The notes beneath the pieces are model-generated. The model saw nothing but the letters and a program-made list of their open reading frames with translations. It was not told where the DNA came from and searched no databases. The position numbers and the translations under genes were made by a program. DNA of 53,937 nucleotides from an uncultured Bacteroidales bacterium (lineage in GTDB: Bacteria; Bacteroidota; Bacteroidia; Bacteroidales; JAUNSR01). This document shows positions 45,741-53,937 of this stretch, piece after piece; the first letter of the stretch is position 1, and the number at the start of each line of letters is the position of its first letter. The DNA lies in assembly GCA_947074145.1 (NCBI GenBank), contig CAMTOJ010000018.1:1-53937 (forward strand), given 5' to 3'.

Positions 45741-47546
45741 ATGACCGGAATGCTTGAATCTCAGGAAAATAATTCTGAAAATGTTAACACAGAGAATGTT
45801 AATATAACTCCTACTAATAATGAAGAGTCAGAAATGATTTATTCTTCAAGAAATGACATCGTAAAAAGATTCAAAGAGATGCTTCTTTTACCTATATCTG
45901 AAGTAATAGATGATGTAGAAAAATTGAAACAATCTTATTTAGATCTACTTAAACAAGATCAGGATGTCATTCGTCAGGATTATCTTACAAAAAATGATAC
46001 TTTGGATGATTTTGTGCTTCCGGAAGATGAAACAGACAATGAATTTAAAGAGATATCAGAGCAATTTAATCTTTTGCTCATCCATTATAACGAAGGGCAG
46101 CAAACAAGCAGAAGTGCGAATCTTGATAAAAAGAATGCTATTTTAGATAGGATGACTGAAATCGTACAAGACTCGGAAAATGTTGAAAAATATTATAATG
46201 AATTTGTAGAGATTAGTAAGGAGTTTAAAGAGATTAAAAATGTTCAAAGCTCTGAAGTTTCATTATTATGGAAGAAGTATCAGTTGTTAATGGAGAACTT
46301 TTATGATCTTTTGAAAATTAACAGAGAACTTCGAGATTATGACTTTAAAAAGAATCTGGAAAAGAAAGAGCAGATCTGTATTGAGGCTGAAAAGATTCTT
46401 GAATCAAAAGATATAATAAGCGGATTCAAACATCTGCAGGAATTACATGATGAGTGGAGAAATACTGGTCCTGTTTCAAAGAAAGATAGAGAAGAGATCT
46501 GGAAAAGATTTAAGGATATTTCAACGATGATTAATAAAAAGCATCATGATTATTTTTCCCAAGTCAAGGAAAAAGAGACAGAGAATGAAGCTAAGAAGAT
46601 TGAAATATGTGTAGAGATTGAATCTATAAATTATGAAAACCTTGTATCTCAGAAAGAGTGGGAGGAAAAGACCAAATTTATTCTGAGTTTACAAGATAAA
46701 TGGAAACAATTAGGTTTTGCATCAAAGAAGGTAAACAATCAGTTGTTTGATCGTTTCCGCCAGGGATGTGATATCTTTTTCTCAAAGAAAGCAGAATTTT
46801 TTACATCTTTAAAAGATCAGTTTAATGAGAATTTGGAGAAGAAAATTGCTTTATGTGAAAAAGTAGAGAAGCTTAAAGATAGTACTGATTGGAAAAATAC
46901 CTCAGATGAATTGATTAAAATTCAGAAAGAATGGAAAACAATAGGTCCTGTACCACGAAAATTCTCAGATTCATTATGGAAGAGATTTATTTCTGCATGT
47001 GATTATTTCTTTGATCAAAAGACAAAACAGTTCTCATCTCAAAAAGAGAAAGAATATGAAAATCTTGAAAAAAAGAGAACTATTATATCTAAATTAAAAG
47101 ATATTTTTGAAGCAGAAACCACACCGGATGATAATAAAAATATAAGAACATTGATGTCAGAGTGGAGCACCATTGGTTTTGTTCCTTTTAAAGACAAAGA
47201 TGATGTATATAAAGAGTATCAGGGAGTCGTAGACAAGCTGTTTAAGAAGCTTAATATGCATGGTGCAAAGCAGAATATAGAGAGTTTTGCAAATCATATT
47301 AATAAATATACTGATAAGGATAAACATTCATTATATAAAGATAGAGATCGCCTGATGAGATCCTTTGAAAATATAAAGAATGAGATAAAAAATTATGAAA
47401 ATAATATAGGGTTCTTGTCATCTTCATCAAAAGGAGGAAATGCACTTGTTAAAGAGATGGAGAAAAAAATTGCCAAATTAAAAGATGATTTAGATGTAAT
47501 CGTTAACAAAATTGATTTGATTGATGAAAAGATTCAAGGAAATTAA
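45741..47546 (+). CDS. DUF349 repeat protein
   Basis: A 601-residue highly charged helical protein. At least four DUF349 repeats of about 75 residues are visible (roughly 205-275, 283-355, 362-432 and 438-503), each with a W-[KR]-x-[TI]-G-[PF]-V-P core (EWRNTGPVSKK, KWKQLGFASKK, EWKTIGPVPRK, EWSTIGFVPFK) and then an F-x-x-x-[CV]-[DV]-x-[FL]-F helix. A more degenerate copy may lie at 130-200. The C terminus (residues 520-600) is a coiled coil. DUF349 proteins are widespread in Bacteroidota and their role is unclear. It starts 92 bp after cas6 on the same strand. Confidence 0.85.
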   Translation: MTGMLESQENNSENVNTENVNITPTNNEESEMIYSSRNDIVKRFKEMLLLPISEVIDDVEKLKQSYLDLLKQDQDVIRQDYLTKNDTLDDFVLPEDETDNEFKEISEQFNLLLIHYNEGQQTSRSANLDKKNAILDRMTEIVQDSENVEKYYNEFVEISKEFKEIKNVQSSEVSLLWKKYQLLMENFYDLLKINRELRDYDFKKNLEKKEQICIEAEKILESKDIISGFKHLQELHDEWRNTGPVSKKDREEIWKRFKDISTMINKKHHDYFSQVKEKETENEAKKIEICVEIESINYENLVSQKEWEEKTKFILSLQDKWKQLGFASKKVNNQLFDRFRQGCDIFFSKKAEFFTSLKDQFNENLEKKIALCEKVEKLKDSTDWKNTSDELIKIQKEWKTIGPVPRKFSDSLWKRFISACDYFFDQKTKQFSSQKEKEYENLEKKRTIISKLKDIFEAETTPDDNKNIRTLMSEWSTIGFVPFKDKDDVYKEYQGVVDKLFKKLNMHGAKQNIESFANHINKYTDKDKHSLYKDRDRLMRSFENIKNEIKNYENNIGFLSSSSKGGNALVKEMEKKIAKLKDDLDVIVNKIDLIDEKIQGN

Positions 47547-47607
47547 TTAAAGATTATTATCACTATTATAAAATTTGTTATAAAAAATATTACTACACAA
47601 AAAGTTT

Positions 47608-47615
47608 TATCTTTG
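47608..47615 (+). promoter_or_regulatory. -7 box upstream of the structured RNA and nif3
   Basis: TATCTTTG matches the consensus exactly. Transcription would begin near 47622, just before the folded element. The nearest TTTG (47574-47577) is 30 bp upstream, too far for a normal -33 element. Confidence 0.5.
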
Positions 47616-47621
47616 TATCAA

Positions 47622-47740
47622 ATTTGAAAAGTTATAGAAAGCATACTCATAAATGGATCTGATCTACTCGAGATATTTGTGAGTTATATATTACAGGACA
47701 ATGCTGTCAATATATATATGCTTTGTATAACTTTTTTTTT
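47622..47740 (+). ncRNA. candidate structured RNA (three-way junction with U9 end) upstream of nif3
   Basis: A hand fold gives a closing stem P1 (47627-47645 with 47717-47735; 18 of 19 positions paired). Inside it, hairpin P2 has CTCATAAAT/ATTTGTGAG (one G-U), a GG bulge and ATCT/AGAT. Hairpin P3 has TATATT/AATATA, a one-sided ACAG bulge, and GACA/TGTC with an ATGC loop. Nine T residues follow P1 (47732-47740), and the -7 box is 15 bp upstream. The element ends 11 bp before the nif3 ATG. It may be a small RNA with its own terminator or a riboswitch-like attenuator. I could not match it to a known class. Confidence 0.55.
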
Positions 47741-47751
47741 ATATATAAGCG

Positions 47752-48846
47752 ATGAAAATTAAGGAGATAATAAAAGCCATAGAGAATATAGCACCTTTAT
47801 GTTATCAGGAAAATTATGATAATTCCGGTTTGCAGATAGGAGATAGAGAAAAGGAAACAAACTCTATTCTTGTTTGTCTTGATATTACAGAATCTGTAAT
47901 AGATGAGGCAGTAGCTTTAAAATGTGATATGGTGATCTCTCATCATCCTTTGATATTTTCCGGTGTGAAACAGATCACGGGGAATACATATATAGAAAGA
48001 ATCATTGTGAAAGCTATATCTAATAATATTGCAATTTACAGTGCACATACCTCTCTTGATAATGTTTATGATGGGGTAAATAGTATTATAGCAAAAAAAA
48101 TAGGTCTAAAGAATCTGAAAATCCTTGAACCTAAGTCTTCATTATTATATAAATTGAATGTATTTGTTCCTTCAACACATATAGAAATAGTAAAAAGAGC
48201 ACTTTTTGAAGCCGGGGCAGGAGAGATTGGTAATTATGATAATTGTAGCTTTTCATCTTCCGGAAAGGGTACATTCAGAGCAAATGAGAATGCTAATCCT
48301 TTTGTTGGTGATTTAGGCAAAATTCATACAGAATCAGAATTCAAACTTGAAGTTATAGTTCCTGTAAATATTCTCAATCATGTTATATCTAAAATGAAAG
48401 AAGTTCACCCATATGAAGAGGTCGCATATGATCTTTTTAAATTGGAAAACAAATATTCAAATGTAGGGAGTGGAATGTATGGAGAGTTGGATAAAGAGAT
48501 GAGTAGAGAAGAGTTTGCTTCATATCTGAAAGAAATATTCTCATTAGATGTTTTGAAGTGTTCTTTTTCTAATGATAAAATTATAAAAAGGGTTGCAATT
48601 TGTGGTGGTTCGGGCTCTTTCCTGATAGGTAAGGCATTAGGCGTATCAGCTGATTGTTTCATTACCGGAGAGATAAAATATCATGATTATCTTGATTATA
48701 ATGAAAAAATATCTCTCTTTGAGTTGGGCCATTATGAATCAGAAAAATTTACAATTTCTTTGATACAAAAATTATTGTCAGATAAATTCCAGGATTTAAA
48801 AATAAATATTACTAATATAAATACTAACCCAATAAAATATATTTAA
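47752..48846 (+). CDS. Nif3-like dinuclear metal centre protein (DUF34)
   Basis: A 364-residue NIF3-family protein with metal-ligand motifs CDMVISHHPLIFSG, YSAHTSLDN and FELGHYESE, and the IDNSGLQIG-like NYDNSGLQIGD near the N terminus. The length indicates the form with an inserted YqfO/CutA-like domain (about residues 130-240). The biochemical role is debated (possible metallochaperone or metal-dependent hydrolase). The zinc-ribbon gene starts one base after its stop, so the two are translationally coupled. The candidate RNA lies directly upstream. Confidence 0.9.
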   Translation: MKIKEIIKAIENIAPLCYQENYDNSGLQIGDREKETNSILVCLDITESVIDEAVALKCDMVISHHPLIFSGVKQITGNTYIERIIVKAISNNIAIYSAHTSLDNVYDGVNSIIAKKIGLKNLKILEPKSSLLYKLNVFVPSTHIEIVKRALFEAGAGEIGNYDNCSFSSSGKGTFRANENANPFVGDLGKIHTESEFKLEVIVPVNILNHVISKMKEVHPYEEVAYDLFKLENKYSNVGSGMYGELDKEMSREEFASYLKEIFSLDVLKCSFSNDKIIKRVAICGGSGSFLIGKALGVSADCFITGEIKYHDYLDYNEKISLFELGHYESEKFTISLIQKLLSDKFQDLKINITNINTNPIKYI

Positions 48847-48847
48847 A

Positions 48848-49606
48848 ATGGCAGTTTCTAAAAATCATGACACTGAAATGTCAGTAGAGAATAGACTTAA
48901 GGCAGTTTATAAATTACAGACTATGTTATCTGAAATCGATAGAATCAAAACATTAAGAGGGGAATTGCCTCTTGAGGTTCAGGATTTGGAAGATGAGATT
49001 GCCGGTTTGGAAACTCGTATAAGCAATTATGCAAATGATATTGCTGATTTGCAAAAAGCTGTAGTTACTAAAAAGAATGAAATAGAGGATGCTAAAACTC
49101 TTATCGCTAAATATACTACTCAGCAAGATAATGTAAAAAATAACCGTGAGTTTGATTTCTTGACAAAAGAGATTGAATTTCAGAATCTTGAGATAGAACT
49201 TTGTGAGAAAAGAATAAGAGAGTTTACTTCACTTGAAGCAAATAAAAAAGAGGAATCAGAAAGAGCAACAAGTCTTTTAGAGGATAGAAAAATAGATCTT
49301 GCTAACAAAAAGGGTGAGCTAAATGAGATCATCGAAGAAACAAGAAATGATGAAGAAGTTCTTAGAGAGAAAGTGAAAGATCTTGAATCGCATATCGAGC
49401 CAAGACTACTTCAGGCATTCAAAAGAATAAGGAAAAATGCAAGAAACGGACTTGCTGTTGTAACTATACAGCGTGATGCTTGCGGAGGTTGTTTTAATAA
49501 AATTCCACCACAGCGTCAGTTAGATGTTAAACTTAGAAAGAAAGTTATCGTATGTGAGTATTGTGGTCGTATCATGATTGACCCGGACTTGGCTTTGGAA
49601 GTTTAA
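48848..49606 (+). CDS. coiled-coil C4 zinc-ribbon protein (COG1579 type)
   Basis: A 252-residue protein. Residues 12-185 form a long antiparallel coiled coil, and residues 205-245 a zinc ribbon with ACGGCFNKIPPQ and VCEYCGRI (CxxC...CxxC). Such proteins are often encoded next to nif3, as here (1-bp gap), and have been proposed to bind nucleic acid or act in secretion regulation. The function here is unknown. A strong terminator follows. Confidence 0.87.
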   Translation: MAVSKNHDTEMSVENRLKAVYKLQTMLSEIDRIKTLRGELPLEVQDLEDEIAGLETRISNYANDIADLQKAVVTKKNEIEDAKTLIAKYTTQQDNVKNNREFDFLTKEIEFQNLEIELCEKRIREFTSLEANKKEESERATSLLEDRKIDLANKKGELNEIIEETRNDEEVLREKVKDLESHIEPRLLQAFKRIRKNARNGLAVVTIQRDACGGCFNKIPPQRQLDVKLRKKVIVCEYCGRIMIDPDLALEV

Positions 49607-49640
49607 TGACATACTAGAACATCTCCAATATAATTAATAT

Positions 49641-49692
49641 AAAAATATCCGAATCCCTAAGATATAACTTAAGGGGTTCGGATATTTTATTT
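49641..49692. terminator. bidirectional terminator after the zinc-ribbon gene
   Basis: The stem AAAATATCCGAATCCC/GGGTTCGGATATTTT (one G-U/offset) has a 16-nt loop, between convergent genes. Confidence 0.85.
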
Positions 49693-49707
49693 ATCTATTA
49701 AGGGATA

Positions 49708-50529
49708 TTATTCCTGAATTTTTTTCTTGAGATAGGTTATTTTACTCTCTGCAATATCTCTTTCTTGTCTTAATCTATGAATATCAGTTAAAATTACTGC
49801 CAGTTCATATGATTTAGCAATACTATTTTGAGCGATCTTGTCAAGAATGAAATTGTATTTTCTTTGACCGGTATATATAACCTTTATTTTTTTATCCTGA
49901 TTATCTGCTATAAAGGATAAAACGCCATTGTCTTTCCCCTTTTTATATGTAATAATTTCAGAATTGTTTCCTCCATCAGAAAATCTATAGTTTGTACCTC
50001 CGTCGTATGGTATTGTTGATGTTGATACTGAAAGTTCAGTGCCGGGAATTTCAAGAGTCATTCCGGTGTGATTGATATTCCCTTTTCCGAAATACACACT
50101 ATTAAGGTAGATATCACCTGTTTCATATACTCCTGAGCGAAGATAACTTCTTTCAATATTTCTCTCTACGCTCATTCCTTTAAATATATATGCACCATTG
50201 GTTTCATAATCTGAACTAACATAATCAAACGATTTTTTTAAAATATCAGCCTCCGGAATTTTGATTTTAAGTAAAGAATCTGAGTAGCTATAGTTTTTCT
50301 CGTTCTCTTTAAGTTCAATCTTCCACATTAGCTTCATCGATTCTCGTATGAGATCAAATTCTTTAGGGTAAGAAGATCTTAGCGAGTCTATATATGTTTT
50401 GGCGTTATTAAGTTGTCCCGCATTATAAAAAGAGGTTGCTTCATTTAAAATTAACTGAGCCTTCTTAGTATCGTTATTACAAGAAGAGAATATAACTATT
50501 CCTGTAAAAATGAGATTGAAATATTTCAT
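49708..50529 (-). CDS. lipoprotein of unknown function
   Basis: A 273-residue predicted lipoprotein (lipobox FSSC, Cys17). A TPR-like start follows (AQLILNEATSFYNAGQLNNAKTYIDSLRSSYP, residues 24-55). The middle is beta-rich, and the C-terminal 35 residues form a coiled coil (RLRQERDIAESKITYLKKKI). The family is not recognised. It lies 40 bp downstream of relA on the same strand and is likely co-transcribed. Confidence 0.65.
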   Translation of the reverse strand: MKYFNLIFTGIVIFSSCNNDTKKAQLILNEATSFYNAGQLNNAKTYIDSLRSSYPKEFDLIRESMKLMWKIELKENEKNYSYSDSLLKIKIPEADILKKSFDYVSSDYETNGAYIFKGMSVERNIERSYLRSGVYETGDIYLNSVYFGKGNINHTGMTLEIPGTELSVSTSTIPYDGGTNYRFSDGGNNSEIITYKKGKDNGVLSFIADNQDKKIKVIYTGQRKYNFILDKIAQNSIAKSYELAVILTDIHRLRQERDIAESKITYLKKKIQE

Positions 50530-50569
50530 ATAATAGATAAAAATAGATTTAACAAAAAGAGAAAGTTAA

Positions 50570-52780
50570 TTACGACATTCTTTCTACGAATTTTACACCC
50601 TTTACACTTTGTATTTTCTTTATAAGAGTGTTTAAAGAGTTCAGGTTTTCAACATATACGCTTAAATGACCTTGGAATAATCCGTCAATCGAGTCTATCG
50701 AAATAGATCTGAGTGAAAGATTTTTTTCTTTTGAAATTACTGATGTAATATTGGTAACAATACCAATATCGTCATTTCCTATCACTTTTAGTGTTATTGA
50801 ATATTTACCTCCGAAGTTGCCGGACCATTTAGCTTTGACAATTCTGTAAGGATATTTTTGATGCATTTGATGTGCATTAGTGCAATCTATGCGATGTATT
50901 TTTATTCCGCCTTGAATTGAAACGAATCCGAATACTTCATCTCCATATATTGGATTACAACATTTTGCTAGTTTGTATTCCAGGTCTTTAAGATTTTTTT
51001 CTATAATAAGAACATTGTCTTTTGAGTCTGAGTCTTCAGAGGCAACCGCAGATTGTGTGTAATTTTCGGCTGTTCTATTTTCAAATTGAGTACCCTCCTC
51101 AAGGTGTTCCATTTCATTATATTGATCAATAAATTTGTTAATATCAATCTCCTCTTTAGCAAGAGAATAATAGAAACTCGTCATTGTCTTAAATCCTATT
51201 TTCTTTATAAGACGCATAAGAATCGCTTCGGAAAGCTCTTTCTTGCGATTTTTAAATCTTCTTTGTAAAAGTTCTTTTCCAAATTCTGCGTCTTTGTGTT
51301 CGAGTTCTTTAAGACTCTGTTTAATTTTAATCCTCGCTTTAGAGGTACAAACTATATTTAACCAATCTTGTTTTGGAGTTTGCTGAGGTGAAGTAAGAAC
51401 TTCAATTTGATCACCACTATTAAGTTTGTGTGTGATTTTAACATTCTTGTTATTAATTTTTGCCCCGATACATTTTGTGCCTAATCTTGAATGAATCATA
51501 AATGCAAAATCAAGCACTGTAGCTCCTTTGGGAAGTTTATGAAGATCACCATTTGGAGTAAAGACAAAAATCTCTTCATTATAAAGATCCATTTGAAAAT
51601 CTTTCATTAGTTCATTAGGAGAACTATTATTTTCAAGAACTTCACGTATATTGCTTAACCATTGATCAACTACATTTTCACTTTTTATTCCTTTATATTT
51701 CCAATGAGCTGCAAGACCTCGTTCGGCAATTTCATCCATTCTTTTTGTACGGATCTGAACCTCAACCCATTTTCTTTCAGGACCAAGAACGGTGATATGT
51801 AAGGATTCATAACCATTACTTTTAGGAATTGAAAGCCAATCTTTCAATCTTTTAGGATTAGGCTGATACATGTCTGTTATTATAGAATATACTTGCCAAC
51901 ATTCTGCTTTTTCAGTTTCTTGATCCGCATCAAGAATAACGCGAATGGCAAAAAGGTCATATATATTCTCGAGATCTGTATTTTGCTTTTTTATCTTATT
52001 CCAAATAGAGTAGATTGATTTCGTACGACCTTTAATTTCAAACTTAAGTCCTGTTTCATCAAGTTTCTTTTTTATCGGTTCAATAAATGATTTGATATAA
52101 AGATCCCTGCTCTTTTTAGTTTCATTTAATTTATGTGCAATATCTGTATAAACATCACGATGTTTATACTTTAAGGTCATATCTTCAAGTTCAGATTTTA
52201 TCGAATATAGCCCCAATCGATGAGCAAGAGGGGTATATAAAGAGGTACATTCCTGAGCGATTTTCAATCTGTAATCCTCATTAGGATGATGATTTATCAA
52301 TCTCATTAGAGTTAATCTATCTGCGATCATGATAATTATTACTCTAATGTCTTCAGCAAAAGATAAAAGCAATTTTCTAAAATTATCAGATTCTATAACC
52401 TCGTTTTTTACATATAAGGAGTTAACTTTAAGAAGACCTTCGATGATATTTTCAATATCTTTTCCAAACTCAGCTGCTACCTCTGCAGATGTTACTATGC
52501 CGCTTTCACATAATGGATATAAAAGAGCTGCAATGATTGAACTTTTTTTTAGTCCAACCTCTTTCATTAATATTATTGAGGTGTTAATATTTTTAAGAAG
52601 AAGATTAATACCATTTTCGGTACGTGTATATATATCTTTCTCAATGCCTTGTTTAAGCAACGATTTAATCCTTTGGATCTCTTGATCAGAAAAAATGTTC
52701 TTGAAATCTTCTTCAAAAAGTTTCAATTTCGTTTTTAATTCTGCTTTTTCCTCTTCTGTAAAAAATGATAAATCTGTCAT
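50570..52780 (-). CDS. relA: RelA/SpoT-family (p)ppGpp synthetase with a degenerate hydrolase domain
   Basis: A 736-residue long RSH. Domain order: pseudo-HD (about 50-200), synthetase (235-365), TGS (402-465), conserved Cys/ZFD region (LAKCCNPIYGD), ACT (about 665-736). In active hydrolases the HD site reads LLHDVVEDT; here it is LLYPLCESG (Tyr88-Pro89, Glu92-Ser93), and ADRLHNMR is ADRLTLMR (153-160). Hydrolysis should be lost. The synthetase is intact (GRTKSIYSI, NGYESLH, VQIRT...AAHWKYK). It keeps the RxKD motif (RLKD, 311-314) that usually marks bifunctional enzymes, not the ExDD of RelA. A rare strong Shine-Dalgarno precedes the ATG. Confidence 0.9.
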   Translation of the reverse strand: MTDLSFFTEEEKAELKTKLKLFEEDFKNIFSDQEIQRIKSLLKQGIEKDIYTRTENGINLLLKNINTSIILMKEVGLKKSSIIAALLYPLCESGIVTSAEVAAEFGKDIENIIEGLLKVNSLYVKNEVIESDNFRKLLLSFAEDIRVIIIMIADRLTLMRLINHHPNEDYRLKIAQECTSLYTPLAHRLGLYSIKSELEDMTLKYKHRDVYTDIAHKLNETKKSRDLYIKSFIEPIKKKLDETGLKFEIKGRTKSIYSIWNKIKKQNTDLENIYDLFAIRVILDADQETEKAECWQVYSIITDMYQPNPKRLKDWLSIPKSNGYESLHITVLGPERKWVEVQIRTKRMDEIAERGLAAHWKYKGIKSENVVDQWLSNIREVLENNSSPNELMKDFQMDLYNEEIFVFTPNGDLHKLPKGATVLDFAFMIHSRLGTKCIGAKINNKNVKITHKLNSGDQIEVLTSPQQTPKQDWLNIVCTSKARIKIKQSLKELEHKDAEFGKELLQRRFKNRKKELSEAILMRLIKKIGFKTMTSFYYSLAKEEIDINKFIDQYNEMEHLEEGTQFENRTAENYTQSAVASEDSDSKDNVLIIEKNLKDLEYKLAKCCNPIYGDEVFGFVSIQGGIKIHRIDCTNAHQMHQKYPYRIVKAKWSGNFGGKYSITLKVIGNDDIGIVTNITSVISKEKNLSLRSISIDSIDGLFQGHLSVYVENLNSLNTLIKKIQSVKGVKFVERMS

Positions 52781-52785
52781 AACAA

Positions 52786-52794
52786 CCTCCCCTC
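52786..52794 (-). promoter_or_regulatory. strong Shine-Dalgarno sequence of relA
   Basis: The minus strand reads GAGGGGAGG six bases before the ATG at 52780. Most genes in this window lack such a sequence. It confirms the start codon and suggests efficient or specially controlled translation. Confidence 0.6.
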
Positions 52795-52859
52795 TAATCC
52801 AGTTAAAGCAATAAAATGAGTTTTATTCATTGCGAATATACTTTTTTTATCTTAAGTAG

Positions 52860-52889
52860 TTTGTCTTTTATTTGTATTTTGTACATTTG
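52860..52889 (+). promoter_or_regulatory. promoter of the DUF4301 gene
   Basis: TTTG (52860-52863), 18 bp, then TACATTTG (52882-52889) match the -33/-7 consensus. The start codon is 45 bp downstream. Confidence 0.6.
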
Positions 52890-52933
52890 AATACTCATTT
52901 TAGAGGTTGAATAATAAATTCATATAACTTGTT

Positions 52934-53937
52934 ATGTTTACAACAGAAGACTTGGCTCTATTCAAAAAAAAGGGGATCGCACCTGAAAAGGTTGAACGCC
53001 AATTATTGTCATTCAAAGAAGGATTTCCATATTTAGAAATCAAATCCGGCGCTACTGTCGGAGAGGGTATTTTAGCTTTACAAGATGATTCGATAGTAAG
53101 ATATCAGAACATTTGGGAAAAATATCTTCATGAAAATAAGCAGATACTTAAATTCGTTCCTGCATCAGGAGCCGCAAGTCGAATGTTTAAGGATCTTTTT
53201 GAATTTTTAAACAGCGATAGAAGTGTTCCTCAAACAGAATTTGAAAAAATATTTTTTGAAAATATAAGAAATTTTGCCTTTTATCAAGACCTTGATTCTG
53301 TGTGTCGAGATACCGAAAACTTTTCAATTGAAGAACTTATAAAAAAAGGGGAGTACAAAAAGATTGTTTCTAAACTACTTCTTGAAAACGGCTTAAATTA
53401 TGGGGCTTTACCAAAAGGAGTTTTGAAATTCCACAATTATTTAGATGGTGCAAGAACAGCAATGGAGGAACATCTTGTAGAAGGTGCATTGTATTGTGCT
53501 AACGCTAAAGGAGAGGTGAATTTGCATTTCACAGTATCTCCCGAGCATCTTTCATTTTTTGAAGCATTGGTAAATGAAAACAAGAGTAAATATGAGAAAC
53601 GTTATGGTATAAAATACAATGTCTCATTCTCTGTACAAAAAACATCAACTGATACTGTAGCCGCAGATTCTCAAAATATGCCTTTCAGAGAAAATGGAAA
53701 AATTGTATTTCGTCCGGGTGGTCATGGAGCTTTGATAGAGAATCTCAATGAAATGTCTGCAGATATTGTATTTATAAAAAATATAGATAACGTTGTACCA
53801 GATAAATTAAAACCGGCTACAATAAAATATAAACAAGCTCTTGGTGGATTGCTTGTAAGTCTGCAACAAAAAATATTTTCTTATCTTGATCTTCTTGAAA
53901 ACGGACGTTATACACACGATCAACTTTTGGAGATGAT
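52934..53937 (+). CDS. DUF4301 family protein (truncated by the window edge)
   Basis: The frame opens at the ATG at 52934 (MFTTEDLALFKKKG) and runs off the right end after 334 codons. KFVPASGAASRMFKDLFEF, a hallmark of DUF4301, lies at about residues 73-92. FRPGGHGALIENLN near residue 260 is also typical, and resembles sugar-nucleotidyltransferase-like loops. Full-length members are about 500 residues. The function is unknown. It is divergent from relA. Confidence 0.85.
   Translation, partial: MFTTEDLALFKKKGIAPEKVERQLLSFKEGFPYLEIKSGATVGEGILALQDDSIVRYQNIWEKYLHENKQILKFVPASGAASRMFKDLFEFLNSDRSVPQTEFEKIFFENIRNFAFYQDLDSVCRDTENFSIEELIKKGEYKKIVSKLLLENGLNYGALPKGVLKFHNYLDGARTAMEEHLVEGALYCANAKGEVNLHFTVSPEHLSFFEALVNENKSKYEKRYGIKYNVSFSVQKTSTDTVAADSQNMPFRENGKIVFRPGGHGALIENLNEMSADIVFIKNIDNVVPDKLKPATIKYKQALGGLLVSLQQKIFSYLDLLENGRYTHDQLLEM

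Noticed and set aside
47655..47680. Hammerhead-like core (CTGAT...CGAGA) in the candidate RNA.
   Set aside because: The conserved CUGAUGA and GAAA boxes are not both present and the helices do not match the hammerhead layout.

Overview
The window is AT-rich chromosomal DNA from a member of the Bacteroidota, most likely order Bacteroidales. The evidence is a set of lineage hallmarks: a secreted phospholipase C with a type IX secretion (T9SS) sorting tail, a carboxyspermidine-type saccharopine dehydrogenase, PCMD, LruC, DUF3078, DUF4301 and META proteins, a CNT transporter with a signal peptide, and promoters of the Bacteroides type (-33 TTTG, -7 TAnnTTTG) with almost no Shine-Dalgarno sequences. 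KdsA indicates a Kdo-containing Gram-negative outer membrane. No rRNA, tRNA, IS element or CRISPR array was recognised. The species cannot be named from the sequence alone.

Layout. 1-9.3 kb: tail of a DUF5131 gene, malate dehydrogenase, PI-PLC, an HD phosphohydrolase, a pabB/pabC pair split by an LruC-like lipoprotein, carboxy(nor)spermidine dehydrogenase and a DUF3078 outer-membrane protein. 9.4-15.9 kb: pyrG-yidC, an NCS2 purine permease, a small membrane protein and a flavodoxin-fold quinone reductase. 16.1-24.7 kb, minus strand: a sulfate activation and sulfonation cluster (cysQ, SLC13 permease, cysC, cysD, cysN fused to a degenerate APS kinase, sulfotransferase, secreted PCMD protein). 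24.7-31.6 kb: an ECF sigma factor, an RluF-like protein without its catalytic Asp, a small unknown protein, an NhaC antiporter, an OprP-type porin and a DUF308 protein. 31.8-36.1 kb: aspS, META lipoprotein, omega-amidase-like hydrolase, acyltransferase and SHOCT protein. 36.4-44.6 kb: glycogen synthase and phosphorylase, BFN nuclease-family protein, CNT nucleoside transporter, rsmE and kdsA. 44.7-53.9 kb: an orphan Cas6-family protein with its own promoter, a DUF349 protein, a candidate structured RNA, nif3, a C4 zinc-ribbon protein, a lipoprotein, a RelA/SpoT homologue with a ruined hydrolase site, and a truncated DUF4301 gene.

How the genes work together. The clearest multigene system is the sulfonation cluster. 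It can import sulfate, make APS and PAPS, transfer the sulfo group to an acceptor and clear the PAP by-product. No PAPS reductase or sulfite reductase lies in the window, so dedicated sulfonation is more likely than sulfur assimilation. The other points that stand out are proteins from well-known families that appear to have lost key catalytic residues (Cas6, RluF-like, RelA hydrolase domain, APS-kinase domain of CysN), a three-way-junction RNA with a U9 end just upstream of nif3, and a long perfect inverted repeat at 27.34-27.43 kb. All residue-level statements come from reading the sequence by eye. No search or folding program was run.
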